The notes: generated by a model not told the origin, from the letters alone. Positions 1 through 7,660 are shown, numbered from the stretch's first letter. The stretch: DNA of 38,321 nt from an uncultured Mycoplasmatota bacterium (GCA_900557185.1 USRP01000003.1:1-38321); one strand, 5' to 3'. Numbers and translations: made by a program.

Positions 1-29
1 ATTATTTAAAAACTTCCGTGATTTTTGTC

Positions 30-60
30 TTGACATATTACCAGATGTCTTACTTATAAT
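30..60 (+). promoter_or_regulatory. possible plus-strand promoter, no gene behind it
   Basis: TTGACA at 30-35 and TATAAT at 55-60 are both perfect hexamers, but the 19-base spacer is longer than the usual 17. Transcription would run antisense into the DUF2871 gene and no plus-strand reading frame follows. It may be chance in AT-rich DNA. Nothing else is visible in 1-110. Confidence 0.25.
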
Positions 61-110
61 ATGCTTGGTTCGATACACATTAAAAGACTTCTAATTCTTT
101 TTACAATCTT

Positions 111-536
111 TCAACTACTTTTTTCTTCTATTACTTTGTCTTTTAAGATAATGAAGAATAAGATAATACCAACACCTAACAAAATATGTCCTACTCCACT
201 AATACCGCTAACCATTTTATCATAAGTTGTTGGAATATCTGTAGCTAAATCAACAGCTCCTCTTACCCATAACATACCACCAGTAATAACTAGACCTATA
301 TTGTAAATATTATAAAATAGATTAAATTTTTTATCTTTCATAATATGGAAATTTTTTTCAATTAATAATACGATCAAAAAGAAGAACATTCCTAAAATAA
401 AGAAATGCGTATGAGTAAACGACCACGTAGTTGGCTCCGTAACCTCTAAAAACTTACTTCCCTCTCTATATAATACACCAGATATCATTGCAACAATCGC
501 ATAAATAAATGCGGTATTTGTTAATTTTTTCATCAT
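111..536 (-). CDS. DUF2871 family membrane protein
   Basis: A 141-residue integral membrane protein with four predicted hydrophobic segments. The sequence pattern (N-terminal TAFIYAIVAMISGVLYRE, then THTHFFILGMFFF, then an NIGLVITGGMLWVRG segment) fits the DUF2871 family as I recall it; the family's function is unknown. A strong AAGGAGG lies upstream of two adjacent ATG codons (536 and 533); spacing of about 8 favours the second. It follows the broken gene at 558-866 by about 20 bases and may share its transcript. The stop is TGA. Confidence 0.75.
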   Translation of the reverse strand: MMKKLTNTAFIYAIVAMISGVLYREGSKFLEVTEPTTWSFTHTHFFILGMFFFLIVLLIEKNFHIMKDKKFNLFYNIYNIGLVITGGMLWVRGAVDLATDIPTTYDKMVSGISGVGHILLGVGIILFFIILKDKVIEEKSS

Positions 537-557
537 TTCATCCTCCTTACTGCTATT

Positions 558-866
558 TCATTCATCTATCTTTGCTTTTTTCAATTCACCTAATTCTATC
601 CATTTTTCATTTGTTAAATAACTTAACGGTTCCTTTTTTGAAGATATAATACAATCTCCAGAAAATTCTTGGCAACATTTAACAAATATTGCTTTTCAAT
701 TTTTGCTTTTATCTAGTCTTACACCACTCATATCTTCTGCAAATATTTGAGTAGATGCCTCAGTAAGACTTCTAAAATATTCCCAAGCAATTCTTTTTTT
801 ATTATTTAAAACATCAGAAGATTGTTGTTTTCGACATTTTTGTAATTCAATATATTGCTCTTGCAT
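558..866 (-). pseudogene. small unrecognised gene interrupted by an in-frame TGA
   Basis: Reading from ATG at 864-866 gives 56 codons, then TGA at 696-698, then 45 more sense codons in the same frame to a TGA at 558-560. Both halves look protein-like and share composition (for example IAWEYFRSLTEAS before, YLTNEKWIELGELKK after), so one substitution, perhaps TGG to TGA, probably broke a 102-residue gene. No strong ribosome site precedes the ATG. It lies 15 bases after the histidine-phosphatase-like gene. I do not recognise the family. TGA is a genuine stop elsewhere in the window, so recoding as Trp is unlikely; selenocysteine is not excluded but nothing supports it. Confidence 0.55.
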
Positions 867-881
867 GGTCGTTTTTATCGC

Positions 882-1508
882 CTATTTTACTAAACTAACA
901 TTAATTACTTCTTTATTATCATTATAAATTATTTTATAAACGCTAGGACTTTTAGGATTGCCATTTAATACTTCTTTACCATTATATTTTATATCGAAGT
1001 TTGTTCCATCAAATTTAAAATTACAAATTGTTTCTAAATATGATAATAAAATTAATCCATGTATAAATAATGCATAACTTTCATTATTCTGATTTAACAA
1101 TTCATTAATAAAATCAATAAATCTTTCATCAACATCATTAAATGATTCTCCACTTCGCATTTTATAGTTTTTATCATCAAATGATAATTTATTAAAATCT
1201 TTAGGCAATTCACTTAATTTTTCTATTCCAAATATTCTTTCATTAATTCTTTCATCTAACTCAATTTTAATATTATTCTTTTCTGCTAAATATTTAGCAC
1301 TAGCAATTGCTCTAACTGAATCACTAGCAAATATTCTTTCTACATTATTTAATTCTTCTATTTCACATAAATTTTCTGCTCGTTTTTCTCCCTCGACAGA
1401 CAGAATCATATTTCTATTATAATCATCCCATAAAACATTTTCATAATCTTCATAATTTTTTATATCCACAAATGGTCCACAATGTTTTATTAAGTATATT
1501 GTTTTCAC
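882..1508 (-). CDS. histidine phosphatase superfamily protein (phosphoglycerate mutase-like)
   Basis: 208 residues. The fold's landmarks are present: the N-terminal strand IYLIKHC with the phospho-acceptor His9, Arg66 in the SDSVRA segment, an acidic residue near Glu90, and the second catalytic His150 in LFIHG. The canonical RHG motif is KHC here, so the first phosphate-binding Arg is Lys; activity may be weak or the substrate unusual. Members range from sugar-phosphate phosphatases to mutases and I cannot narrow it. The start is GTG, with AGGAGGTG directly upstream. It is more AT-rich than the housekeeping genes and sits in the accessory segment. Confidence 0.7.
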   Translation of the reverse strand: MKTIYLIKHCGPFVDIKNYEDYENVLWDDYNRNMILSVEGEKRAENLCEIEELNNVERIFASDSVRAIASAKYLAEKNNIKIELDERINERIFGIEKLSELPKDFNKLSFDDKNYKMRSGESFNDVDERFIDFINELLNQNNESYALFIHGLILLSYLETICNFKFDGTNFDIKYNGKEVLNGNPKSPSVYKIIYNDNKEVINVSLVK

Positions 1509-1535
1509 AAAGCACCTCCTATTGTATTATATATA

Positions 1536-1541
1536 TTATAT
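1536..1541 (-). promoter_or_regulatory. probable -10 element of the histidine-phosphatase-like gene
   Basis: A minus-strand TATAAT lies about 30 bases before the GTG start. The upstream AAGACA is a poor -35 at 15 bases. The 1509-1609 gap otherwise holds only AT-rich sequence. Confidence 0.35.
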
Positions 1542-1609
1542 CATTATTTTTTGATTGTCTTATTTACTTTATATTATTATATGTTTTGTTAAATTGATAA
1601 TTTTCAAGA

Positions 1610-2698
1610 TTATCTTTTTGGGCTATGATTGATTGTTTGTGCTGAAGTTTGTTGATTAATATATCTATATGGATACAAATTTCTATCAACTTCCTCTTTT
1701 CTTTGTTCAAGTGTTAAATACTTTATTTCTAATCCAGGTTGTTTGTTTATTGATGATACACCATAAAAATGATTTAAAAGTGCCTTTCTTCCTTCAGCAG
1801 TTGGGAAAAATTTTACTGAATAAAACCCGCGAGAATCCATATTATAATTTTCTAATATTCCTGAATTAAAATCGTATAAAGTTTTAACATTTTTATCTTT
1901 AATAGTTATACACTTTCCATCTTTTGACAACAGTATTCCTTTTCTTAACATCAAAGAGCCTATTAATGTTTTCATTTCTTCTAATGCTTGTTCCGCATTT
2001 TTACCTGCCAAAGTGATTTTTTGATTACTATAAGTAAGGCCATAAAGAAAATTAAAAGTATTTTTAGCTGTCAATATAACTTCTGCCACCCTATTACTAT
2101 ATGCTTCACCTGGTGTTTCTGGTGCAAGATATACATCAGGAACACTTGTTCTATATAACCAAGCTAATGATCTTTCACATCCATTAAATAAATTTTGATT
2201 TTGTTGATAAACTTTTTTTATTTCAGATTCAATTCTGTCTTTGTTGTCAAAATCACTATAAATAATGATTCTATCACATTGTTCCATTCCACTAGTTAAT
2301 TGATATTTAAATTTAACTGGAATGTTTTGTGAAACGAACTGTTTAACAAGCTCTGAAACAATTTCGTGCATATTTTCCGGATTCGGAGCAATATAAAACC
2401 TATGACTGGTTTCTCTTATATTTTTTTCATTGACAATTACCCATTTATACTCTTTATTTTGATTTTTAGTTCTTAAATTTTCACCAACTTGTTGTTGTAA
2501 AAATTGTTCTAATTCTATTTCTTTTCTTTCTAATCCTGTTGGCTTATACTTAGATGCATATAATTCATCTCTTAAATTATAAGATTCTGTTGCTTTTTTA
2601 CATTTAAAAGCTATTCGTGATAATCCCAAAATTATTAGGTCATCTATAGGTTGTATCATTTTTTCTATATTTCTAACTTTTGGATCAATTATTTTCAT
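1610..2698 (-). CDS. unrecognised 362-residue protein, possibly HopA1-like
   Basis: A soluble protein with no signal peptide or membrane segment. The central part (about 100-215) has the order HRFYIAPNPEN, an amphipathic helix, IPVKFKYQL, CDRIIIYSDF, and later YLAPETPGEAYSNR. This resembles, by eye, the HopA1 effector-like family (PF17914), whose bacterial members include the LxmY proteins of class V lanthipeptide clusters. That match is from memory and weak. No precursor peptide, kinase or transporter gene lies beside it, so a lanthipeptide role is unsupported. The start is an ATG with a modest GGGATGA site. It sits between a phosphatase-like and a NUDIX gene in the AT-rich segment next to a mobile-element remnant. 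Confidence 0.4.
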   Translation of the reverse strand: MKIIDPKVRNIEKMIQPIDDLIILGLSRIAFKCKKATESYNLRDELYASKYKPTGLERKEIELEQFLQQQVGENLRTKNQNKEYKWVIVNEKNIRETSHRFYIAPNPENMHEIVSELVKQFVSQNIPVKFKYQLTSGMEQCDRIIIYSDFDNKDRIESEIKKVYQQNQNLFNGCERSLAWLYRTSVPDVYLAPETPGEAYSNRVAEVILTAKNTFNFLYGLTYSNQKITLAGKNAEQALEEMKTLIGSLMLRKGILLSKDGKCITIKDKNVKTLYDFNSGILENYNMDSRGFYSVKFFPTAEGRKALLNHFYGVSSINKQPGLEIKYLTLEQRKEEVDRNLYPYRYINQQTSAQTINHSPKR

Positions 2699-2725
2699 TT
2701 TAAAATCATCCCTTTCATAATTAAA

Positions 2726-3226
2726 TTAATAAATATCTTTTAATTTTTTAAATAAATTTATCCTATTTTCTTTATATACTATTTGTTCACTATGATTTTT
2801 TATCATATCTATTACGTTATCAATATCAAACCACATAACTTCAGAAAGTTCTTCTTTTTGAATAATAAATTCATTACTTTTTAAATTACAACGTGTATAA
2901 AAAAAGTATATTTTATGAATATTGGATTCATCAAAAATTGCAAACGGTATAATATTTTTAAGATCTATATTAATTCCTAATTCTTCTTTCATTTCTCTTT
3001 TGGCTGCATATACTGGACTCTCCATTTTTTCAATATGTCCAGTACATAAAGCCCACATATTTGGATAAATCTTTTTATTAGAACTTCTCTTCTGAAGTAA
3101 AACTTGGTTTTCGTCATTTAATATAAATACACAAATTTCTTTATTGAATAGACTTTTATTATATATTTCTTTTTCATCTACAATTTCATTAGTAAAATTT
3201 CCATTTCTATCAATTTTTACAATCAC
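2726..3226 (-). CDS. NUDIX hydrolase
   Basis: 166 residues with a full Nudix box at 63-85: Gly63, Glu69, Arg77-Glu78, Glu81-Glu82 and Gly84. The pyrophosphatase metal site is therefore intact. The preceding NMWALCTGH and the overall layout recall the IPP-isomerase/YfcD-type NUDIX branch, but the exact substrate cannot be read from the sequence. The start is GTG with GGGTG upstream. It is followed by the HopA1-like gene after 27 bases and may be cotranscribed with it. Confidence 0.85.
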   Translation of the reverse strand: MIVKIDRNGNFTNEIVDEKEIYNKSLFNKEICVFILNDENQVLLQKRSSNKKIYPNMWALCTGHIEKMESPVYAAKREMKEELGINIDLKNIIPFAIFDESNIHKIYFFYTRCNLKSNEFIIQKEELSEVMWFDIDNVIDMIKNHSEQIVYKENRINLFKKLKDIY

Positions 3227-3315
3227 AATCGCACCCTTTTTTCAAACCTTTCTAATTCTATAAGACTTTAGCTTCTTTATTACTAAAAATATTAATACTA
3301 GCAAATTCTTATTTA

Positions 3316-3324
3316 ATTATAACA
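3316..3324 (-). promoter_or_regulatory. extended -10 promoter of the NUDIX gene
   Basis: On the minus strand TGTTATAAT gives a perfect -10 preceded by the TG of an extended -10. No good -35 is seen. The leader to the GTG start would be about 80 bases. Confidence 0.5.
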
Positions 3325-3341
3325 CATAGCATTATTTTTTC

Positions 3342-3958
3342 CTATATTTCTAAATCAAAGTCGTCATGATCTTTGTGCTTATCATTTTCTTTATTCCAAT
3401 CATAGCCATCTTTTATGTCAGTAATTGTTTTATCACTAAATATTCCATGTTCATATAAATCTTTTGAAAATACCCAATAATCTTCACGTTCTTTGTCTTT
3501 GCCAAATATTTTATGTTTGATAAAGTATCTACTTTAAGAGATAATGTCTCATTGTTTTCAGTTAGTATTTTTAATTTTTTCTCTATTTTCATTAAGTTCA
3601 ATATCAACATTATTTAAGGTAACTGATAGTTTTTCAGTTCGTTTGAAATCAGCATTTGTTTTACCAACTTTGTCAATATATTCTAAAATTTTATTTTTAT
3701 CATCTTCGGAAATAGTATAGATATTTTTTACTATTGGTGCTTTTTTAAAGTATTGACTGTGCCTTTAATATCAGTAGTTCTTTTATCAAATTCACTAGAT
3801 TTTTTACTGGCTATTTCTAGTACTTTCTTATCTTTTTCCATTTGGTCTTTCATAGCTTGATTTTTGCTACCTTTTATAGATATATTTTAATTCTGACAAA
3901 ACTTTTAACCCTCTAGGCATTTTGACACAAGTATTAAAATTACCTGTAGATTTTTTTA
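3342..3958 (-). pseudogene. frameshifted remnant, possibly the C-terminal part of a Pre/MobV plasmid mobilisation protein
   Basis: Protein-like sequence runs across the stretch but changes frame at least four times. The pieces are NFNTCVKMPRGLKVLSELK, a Lys/Glu-rich coiled-coil piece from KNQAMKDQMEKDKK, a piece from APIVKNIYTISEDDKNKILE, one from LTENNETLSLKVDTLS, and an acidic tail from FGKDKEREDYWVFSKDLYE to DHDDFDLEI before TAG at 3342-3344. Joined, they would form one coiled-coil region ending in a natural C-terminus. The style resembles C-termini of Firmicute plasmid recombination (Pre/MobV) proteins, from memory only; the relaxase domain is absent. The 65-residue open frame at 3413-3610 is part of this wreck, not a gene. 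Confidence 0.55.
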
Positions 3959-3961
3959 TAA

Positions 3962-3992
3962 AAACGAAAAAATCAATCATCTCTGATTGATT
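3962..3992 (-). terminator. terminator behind tRNA-Thr
   Basis: AATCAATCA and TGATTGATT form a 9-base-pair stem with a TCTC loop. On the minus strand it is followed by TTTTTCG and more T. Confidence 0.75.
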
Positions 3993-4033
3993 CCTATATC
4001 AAAAGTTCGAATAGTCCGAACAGATTTCTAAAG

Positions 4034-4107
4034 TGGTGCCGCTTGTAAGAATCGAACTTACCATTGAGCCTTACCATGGCTCCGTTATACCACTTAACTA
4101 AAGCGGC
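4034..4107 (-). tRNA. tRNA-Thr (anticodon GGT)
   Basis: A complete cloverleaf on the minus strand. The acceptor stem GCCGCTT pairs perfectly with AAGCGGC, the D stem is GTTA/TAAC, and the anticodon stem GAGCC/GGCTC closes the loop ATGGTAA (anticodon GGT, reading ACC). The T stem is GTAAG/CTTAC with loop TTCGATT. CCA is encoded. Its promoter lies inside the 3' end of corA and a terminator follows at 3962-3992. Confidence 0.93.
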
Positions 4108-4120
4108 GGCTATAGATATG

Positions 4121-4149
4121 ATTATAACATATCTTTCTTCTTTAGCCAA
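4121..4149 (-). promoter_or_regulatory. tRNA-Thr promoter inside the end of corA
   Basis: On the minus strand TTGGCT, a 17-base spacer and TATAAT (extended by TGT) end about 14 bases before the tRNA. The corA stop codon (4122-4124) lies inside the -10 hexamer. Confidence 0.6.
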
Positions 4150-5063
4150 TATGCAATTAACAATGCAAGACCTAGTGATATAAGTGCTAGGATAAAAAAT
4201 GAAGCCGGATTAGTTGCGAAATCACCCAGTGGAACATTCATTCCCATAAATGATGCAATCATAGTTGGTATTGAAAAAACAATTGTAATTCCTGCTAAAA
4301 ATTTCATTAATACATTTAAATTATTAGAGATAATACTAGCATATGTTTCAGTAGTACTTGCCATAATTTCTTTATAAATATTTGCCATTTCAATCGCCTG
4401 ATTACTTTCGATCATCGCATCTTCTAATAGTTCTAGATCTTCTTCATAAAATGGAATAATTGTTCCTTTTGAAAGTTTTTCTAGTGTTGCTTGATTGTAT
4501 TTTAAACCACCCATAAAGTATACTAAACTTTTCTCGATGTTTAACATTTCAATTAATTCTTGATTTTTTGTCGCTTTTGCTAAAATATGTTCTTGTCTTT
4601 GAATATCTTTATTCATTTCATCTAGTCCCATTAAATATCCTTGTGAAATACGCAGTAATATTTGAATAGTAAAACGAGTTTTCTTTTGGGTAAAAAATTC
4701 ACGAACAGTACCATTTTCAAATTCATCAAATAACTTATTTTCTTTTAATAGAACTGTTACGATATATTGATTTGTATGAATAATTCCAAGTGGTAGTGTA
4801 CGATATTTGTTTTTACGAGAACGATCAATCAGATATGGAATATTTAATACAATTAATGTCGCTTCCCCTTCTACTTCGACACGAGATAATTCTGATTCAT
4901 CCAATACTTTTGAAATTAAGCGTTGATCAATTCCTGTTTTCTCACATACCAATGTACACTCTTCTAAGTTTGGTTGAACTAATTGAATCCAACAATTTGG
5001 TTCAATTGTATCCAATGTTTTTAATACGCCTGTTTCTAATTCTGTTTTATATATCTTCATCAT
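4122..5063 (-). CDS. corA: CorA-type magnesium/divalent cation channel
   Basis: 313 residues, the usual CorA length. A soluble N-terminal domain of alpha/beta and long helices is followed by two C-terminal membrane segments (about 253-273 and 285-306). The pore signature GMN is at 274-276, directly after the first membrane helix. CorA proteins form pentameric Mg2+ channels gated by cytoplasmic Mg2+. Two adjacent ATG codons follow a GGGTGATG site, so the exact start is uncertain by one codon. The stop codon is inside the tRNA-Thr promoter. No Mg2+ riboswitch is visible upstream. Confidence 0.92.
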   Translation of the reverse strand: MMKIYKTELETGVLKTLDTIEPNCWIQLVQPNLEECTLVCEKTGIDQRLISKVLDESELSRVEVEGEATLIVLNIPYLIDRSRKNKYRTLPLGIIHTNQYIVTVLLKENKLFDEFENGTVREFFTQKKTRFTIQILLRISQGYLMGLDEMNKDIQRQEHILAKATKNQELIEMLNIEKSLVYFMGGLKYNQATLEKLSKGTIIPFYEEDLELLEDAMIESNQAIEMANIYKEIMASTTETYASIISNNLNVLMKFLAGITIVFSIPTMIASFMGMNVPLGDFATNPASFFILALISLGLALLIAYWLKKKDML

Positions 5064-5102
5064 AATACATCACCCTATTCTTTTTCATTATAACCTACTT
5101 TT

Positions 5103-5543
5103 TTACTTTTGAAAAGAGACAGTATTCATTTTATCCAGTAAGAAAGAAAGATCAAAATATTCTTTTTTTGATACTGTAAATAATGTGTTATATGGTTTTT
5201 GTATAAAATGATAATAAGTACGGAAGTTTAAATGGCCTAAGAAGTAGTGTTTTCTTTGTTCCTGTTCTAATTCATCAATCTCTTGATATGTGATGATAGT
5301 AGATGGTATACAGAGAAAATGTTTAATACAAAAACCATTTTGATAAACAATAATACGGGTAAATAATAAATCAAATAAATAATAGATACCAATACTAAAT
5401 AACATCATACCAATGACACATAATATCAATATATGCGTTTGAAAGAAAAAAATTCCTAAAATTGCTGCAACAATACTAAAGAAAAATAACACCCAGTTTT
5501 TCTTATATAAAATTCCTAATTTTGTTCCCAAATCTTTTTTCAT
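5103..5543 (-). CDS. small membrane protein, possibly with a PH-like cytoplasmic domain
   Basis: 146 residues. Two adjacent membrane helices (about 17-65) are followed by a beta-rich soluble domain: ITYQEIDELEQEQ, then FRTYYHFIQKPYNTLFTVSKKEYFD. That layout is seen in bacterial PH-like (YdbS/YcxB-type) proteins, but there is no diagnostic motif, so I leave it unnamed. ATG start with GGGGACGG upstream. It is upstream of corA by 40 bases and probably in one transcript with it. Confidence 0.6.
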   Translation of the reverse strand: MKKDLGTKLGILYKKNWVLFFFSIVAAILGIFFFQTHILILCVIGMMLFSIGIYYLFDLLFTRIIVYQNGFCIKHFLCIPSTIITYQEIDELEQEQRKHYFLGHLNFRTYYHFIQKPYNTLFTVSKKEYFDLSFLLDKMNTVSFQK

Positions 5544-5592
5544 ATTCCGTCCCCTTTTTTATTTGTTATGTGCGTATTTTATCTTCTTAAAC

Positions 5593-5614
5593 AAAAAAGA
5601 TGAGAAATCATCTT
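5593..5614 (-). terminator. terminator behind the 71-residue membrane protein gene
   Basis: AAGATGA/TCATCTT make a perfect 7-base-pair stem closed by a TTTC loop (minus strand), followed by a T run. It overlaps the end region of the gene starting at 5830. Confidence 0.8.
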
Positions 5615-5830
5615 CTAATATTTTTTACGATATATCTTAATACATATAAAACCGACAATGGTAATAAATAAAGATAAGGCAGGAACCATATATTCAGAAA
5701 GGCGAATCGCTGTTTCTCTCGTCTGTGATAAAATAGGCTGTAAAGAAAATATAAATAATAAGAAACCACATATCATCATGGCAATTCCCAGCCAAAATAA
5801 GAGTTTATTTAACTGTCTACTATTTCCCAT
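5615..5830 (-). CDS. small two-helix membrane protein
   Basis: 71 residues with two hydrophobic segments joined by a short charged loop (SQTRETAIRLSEY) and a basic C-terminal tail. I do not recognise the family. An earlier in-frame ATG exists at 5848, but AGGAAG lies between the two and is well spaced for the ATG at 5830, so MGNSRQ is the preferred start. It follows the YjdF-like gene by about 20 bases and is probably its operon partner. Confidence 0.6.
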   Translation of the reverse strand: MGNSRQLNKLLFWLGIAMMICGFLLFIFSLQPILSQTRETAIRLSEYMVPALSLFITIVGFICIKIYRKKY

Positions 5831-5850
5831 AATTTCACTTCCTATCATTA

Positions 5851-6630
5851 TTATTCTTTCTTTTTGGTTAAAAATACTCCTGCTAAAGCATAACGTTTTT
5901 GATTGATAATATATAAATATCCAAAGAAGCTAAATACTGCAGCACCAATAAAATTAACCACAAGATCATTCATGGTATCATTTAATCCAATATCTAAATA
6001 ATGATTGACTTGTGTGATTGGTTGATTATTTTCATCGTACATAATGGTATGATCAATGTCGTCTATTACCACTACTTGATTGTCTTGTTCTGGATCTAAA
6101 GTAACTGTTTTAATGGTTTCAACATACTCATCTTTTTGCATATCCATACCAAAGTAGCGATCCATTCCATATTCAAAGAACTCCCATCCTACTCCAATTG
6201 TCATAGAAAAACAGAATGCGACAAGAGAAACGAAAATTGGAGATAGCTTTAATTTATCTGTATTTTCATTTAATAAATAAATCAATGAGAAACCGACACT
6301 GGCTGCTAAAAAGCCATTGATGGTATGTAAAATATCGTCAAAGTTGTGAAACATTCCATAAAAGTTATTAATTTCTCCTAGTATTTCTGCCGAGAATATA
6401 AATATTAAAATAATTACTTCTAATGGTGCTGGTAGATCAATTTTAAATGTTTTCTCGATAAATACCGGTAACAAAAATAGTATTAAAGACAATACACAGA
6501 GTAATGCGTTTTCAATATTACCCTGCATCAATTCTCTAACCATACAGATGATTACAAGTAATCTCAGTACAATATATACAACAAATGATATTTTACTCGT
6601 TTCTTTATACAAATCTCTTAATTTTTTCAT
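5851..6630 (-). CDS. YjdF/DUF2238-like integral membrane protein
   Basis: 259 residues with about six to seven membrane segments. Family-like features are FDDILHTINGFLAASVG in one helix, WEFFEYGMDRYFGMD at the end of another, and a late LNDTMNDLVVNFIGAA helix. This D-x-x-H, E-x-x-E and D-x-x-x-N pattern is typical of DUF2238/YjdF proteins, whose function is not settled. Between the last two there is an extracytoplasmic or cytoplasmic acidic loop (about 170-215) larger than I expect. ATG with AAGGAGA upstream. The gene begins 33 bases after tRNA-Arg with no clear terminator between. Confidence 0.65.
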   Translation of the reverse strand: MKKLRDLYKETSKISFVVYIVLRLLVIICMVRELMQGNIENALLCVLSLILFLLPVFIEKTFKIDLPAPLEVIILIFIFSAEILGEINNFYGMFHNFDDILHTINGFLAASVGFSLIYLLNENTDKLKLSPIFVSLVAFCFSMTIGVGWEFFEYGMDRYFGMDMQKDEYVETIKTVTLDPEQDNQVVVIDDIDHTIMYDENNQPITQVNHYLDIGLNDTMNDLVVNFIGAAVFSFFGYLYIINQKRYALAGVFLTKKKE

Positions 6631-6662
6631 ACTATCTCCTTACACCTTACTACATCTTTAAA

Positions 6663-6739
6663 TGGCGTCCCCGATTGGAATCGAACCAACGACCTATTGC
6701 TTAGGAGGCAATCGCTCTATCCTACTGAGCTACGAGGAC
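6663..6739 (-). tRNA. tRNA-Arg (anticodon CCT)
   Basis: A 77-base cloverleaf on the minus strand. The acceptor GTCCTCG pairs with CGGGGAC (one T-G pair), the D arm is AGCTC...GAGC, the anticodon stem ATTGC/GCAAT closes loop CTCCTAA (anticodon CCT), and the T loop is TTCGATT. CCA is encoded. A TGTGATAAAAT extended -10-like sequence lies just upstream (6752-6762). There is no obvious terminator before the downstream membrane protein gene. Confidence 0.95.
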
Positions 6740-6780
6740 ACACTTATATTTTATCACAGGATATTTATTTAGAAAATAGA

Positions 6781-6801
6781 AAAAAGACCAAAATGGTCTT
6801 T
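6781..6801 (-). terminator. terminator behind the HD-domain gene
   Basis: AAAGACCA/TGGTCTTT form an 8-base-pair stem with a TTT loop; T residues follow on the minus strand. Confidence 0.8.
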
Positions 6802-6806
6802 CCTGT

Positions 6807-7313
6807 TTACTTTAAAAAATTAAATAATAAGATAATGTAAAAATTCGTTAAATAACGGAATTTATATTGAAATGATTTACTAAATTCATAAGTTGCTACT
6901 GTTTTATCAACAAAGTTTACAATCCAACTTTCTAAGTATCTTGGTACTAATGTATTACTTGGAAACATGTGACATTTAATAATATCCTCTTCTAATGGGC
7001 TAATTTCAAAATATGCTTTCGCATTCTCACAAGCTTCTCTAGGATGATTCATAAATTGATGAAGTTTACCCTTCTTAGAGGTGTCAGTTGTATTTTCAAA
7101 AAAATCATGTAATAGACCAGCACGAGCTGTTTCTTTATAGTGTAGTCCTAAACGACGTGTGATCTTATAAGAATAGTAAGATACTCGTAAGGAATGTTCT
7201 AATCTAGTAATTCCTCCATGTTGAGCCACTTCTCCTACTTTTCCAAACTCGTCATGATTTAATATATCTTCTATCAAATGATAGTATTCATAATCAGATT
7301 TATATTTTACCAT
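6807..7313 (-). CDS. HD-domain phosphohydrolase
   Basis: 168 residues with the HD signature: His40 in RLEHSLRVS, the His69-Asp70 pair in LLHDFFE, and Asp136 in NFVDKTVA. That gives the H...HD...D metal ligands of the superfamily, so it is probably a metal-dependent phosphohydrolase acting on nucleotides or a related ligand. The compact single-domain layout and LLHDFFENTTD resemble small HD proteins of the YfbR/uridine-phosphohydrolase kind found in Firmicutes, without enough detail to name it. ATG with GGGA upstream; a TGATATAAT extended -10 is at 7346-7354. Confidence 0.8.
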   Translation of the reverse strand: MVKYKSDYEYYHLIEDILNHDEFGKVGEVAQHGGITRLEHSLRVSYYSYKITRRLGLHYKETARAGLLHDFFENTTDTSKKGKLHQFMNHPREACENAKAYFEISPLEEDIIKCHMFPSNTLVPRYLESWIVNFVDKTVATYEFSKSFQYKFRYLTNFYIILLFNFLK

Positions 7314-7345
7314 ACATAAGTCCCTTCTATGAGTGCTACTATTAC

Positions 7346-7354
7346 ATTATATCA
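7346..7354 (-). promoter_or_regulatory. extended -10 promoter of the HD-domain gene
   Basis: Minus-strand TGATATAAT: a perfect -10 with the TG of an extended element, about 33 bases before the start codon. No clear -35. Confidence 0.5.
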
Positions 7355-7435
7355 CAATTTTGAAAATACAATCATAATATTTTACTATTTTCCCTATTAT
7401 TTTACATTGCACCCAAACGAAGCCTTATTTTACAA

Positions 7436-7495
7436 CAAAAAAAGAAACTTTGCAAATTCAAGTGTCAAGTTACTTTAGGCAAAGTTTTCTTTTTT
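7436..7495 (-). terminator. terminator behind the yerB-like operon
   Basis: AACTTTGC and GCAAAGTT pair across about 25 bases; the second arm runs into a T-rich tract on the minus strand. The stem overlaps the last codons of the 61-residue gene. Confidence 0.6.
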
Positions 7496-7660
7496 CTTTT
7501 TTTCTTCATCTAATAAAATTTGAATTGCATACTCACGATAAATCTGACTGTCCTCTTCTTTTCCTTCCTTTTTTGCTTTACGATACAAATAAGTATATAT
7601 CATTAATTGTTCATTTTTAGAAAATGCATCGTAGTTTTTATTATTTGGAAGTGGTCTCAT
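7475..7660 (-). CDS. small charged hypothetical protein coupled to the yerB-like gene
   Basis: 61 residues, no membrane segment, mostly helical and highly charged with a Lys/Glu-rich C-terminus. I do not recognise it. Its ATG overlaps the TGA of the yerB-like gene as ATGA, so translation is probably coupled. The terminator at 7436-7495 follows directly. Confidence 0.6.
   Translation of the reverse strand: MRPLPNNKNYDAFSKNEQLMIYTYLYRKAKKEGKEEDSQIYREYAIQILLDEEKKKKENFA

Noticed and set aside
558..866. Alternative genetic code with TGA as Trp
   Set aside because: rnfC, yidD, the yerB-like gene and the response regulator all end with TGA overlapping the next gene's ATG, which only makes sense if TGA is a stop.
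1669..1869. Plus-strand open frame opposite the HopA1-like gene
   Set aside because: No ribosome site and low-complexity translation; a shadow of the minus-strand gene, as are the other plus-strand frames inside minus-strand genes.
3413..3610. 65-residue open frame
   Set aside because: It spans two frames of the decayed coiled-coil gene; only its middle part matches the original reading.
4034..4107. tRNA-Thr as attachment site with a matching direct repeat
   Set aside because: No second copy of the tRNA 3' end was found in 1-4000, so the element boundary cannot be set from this window.
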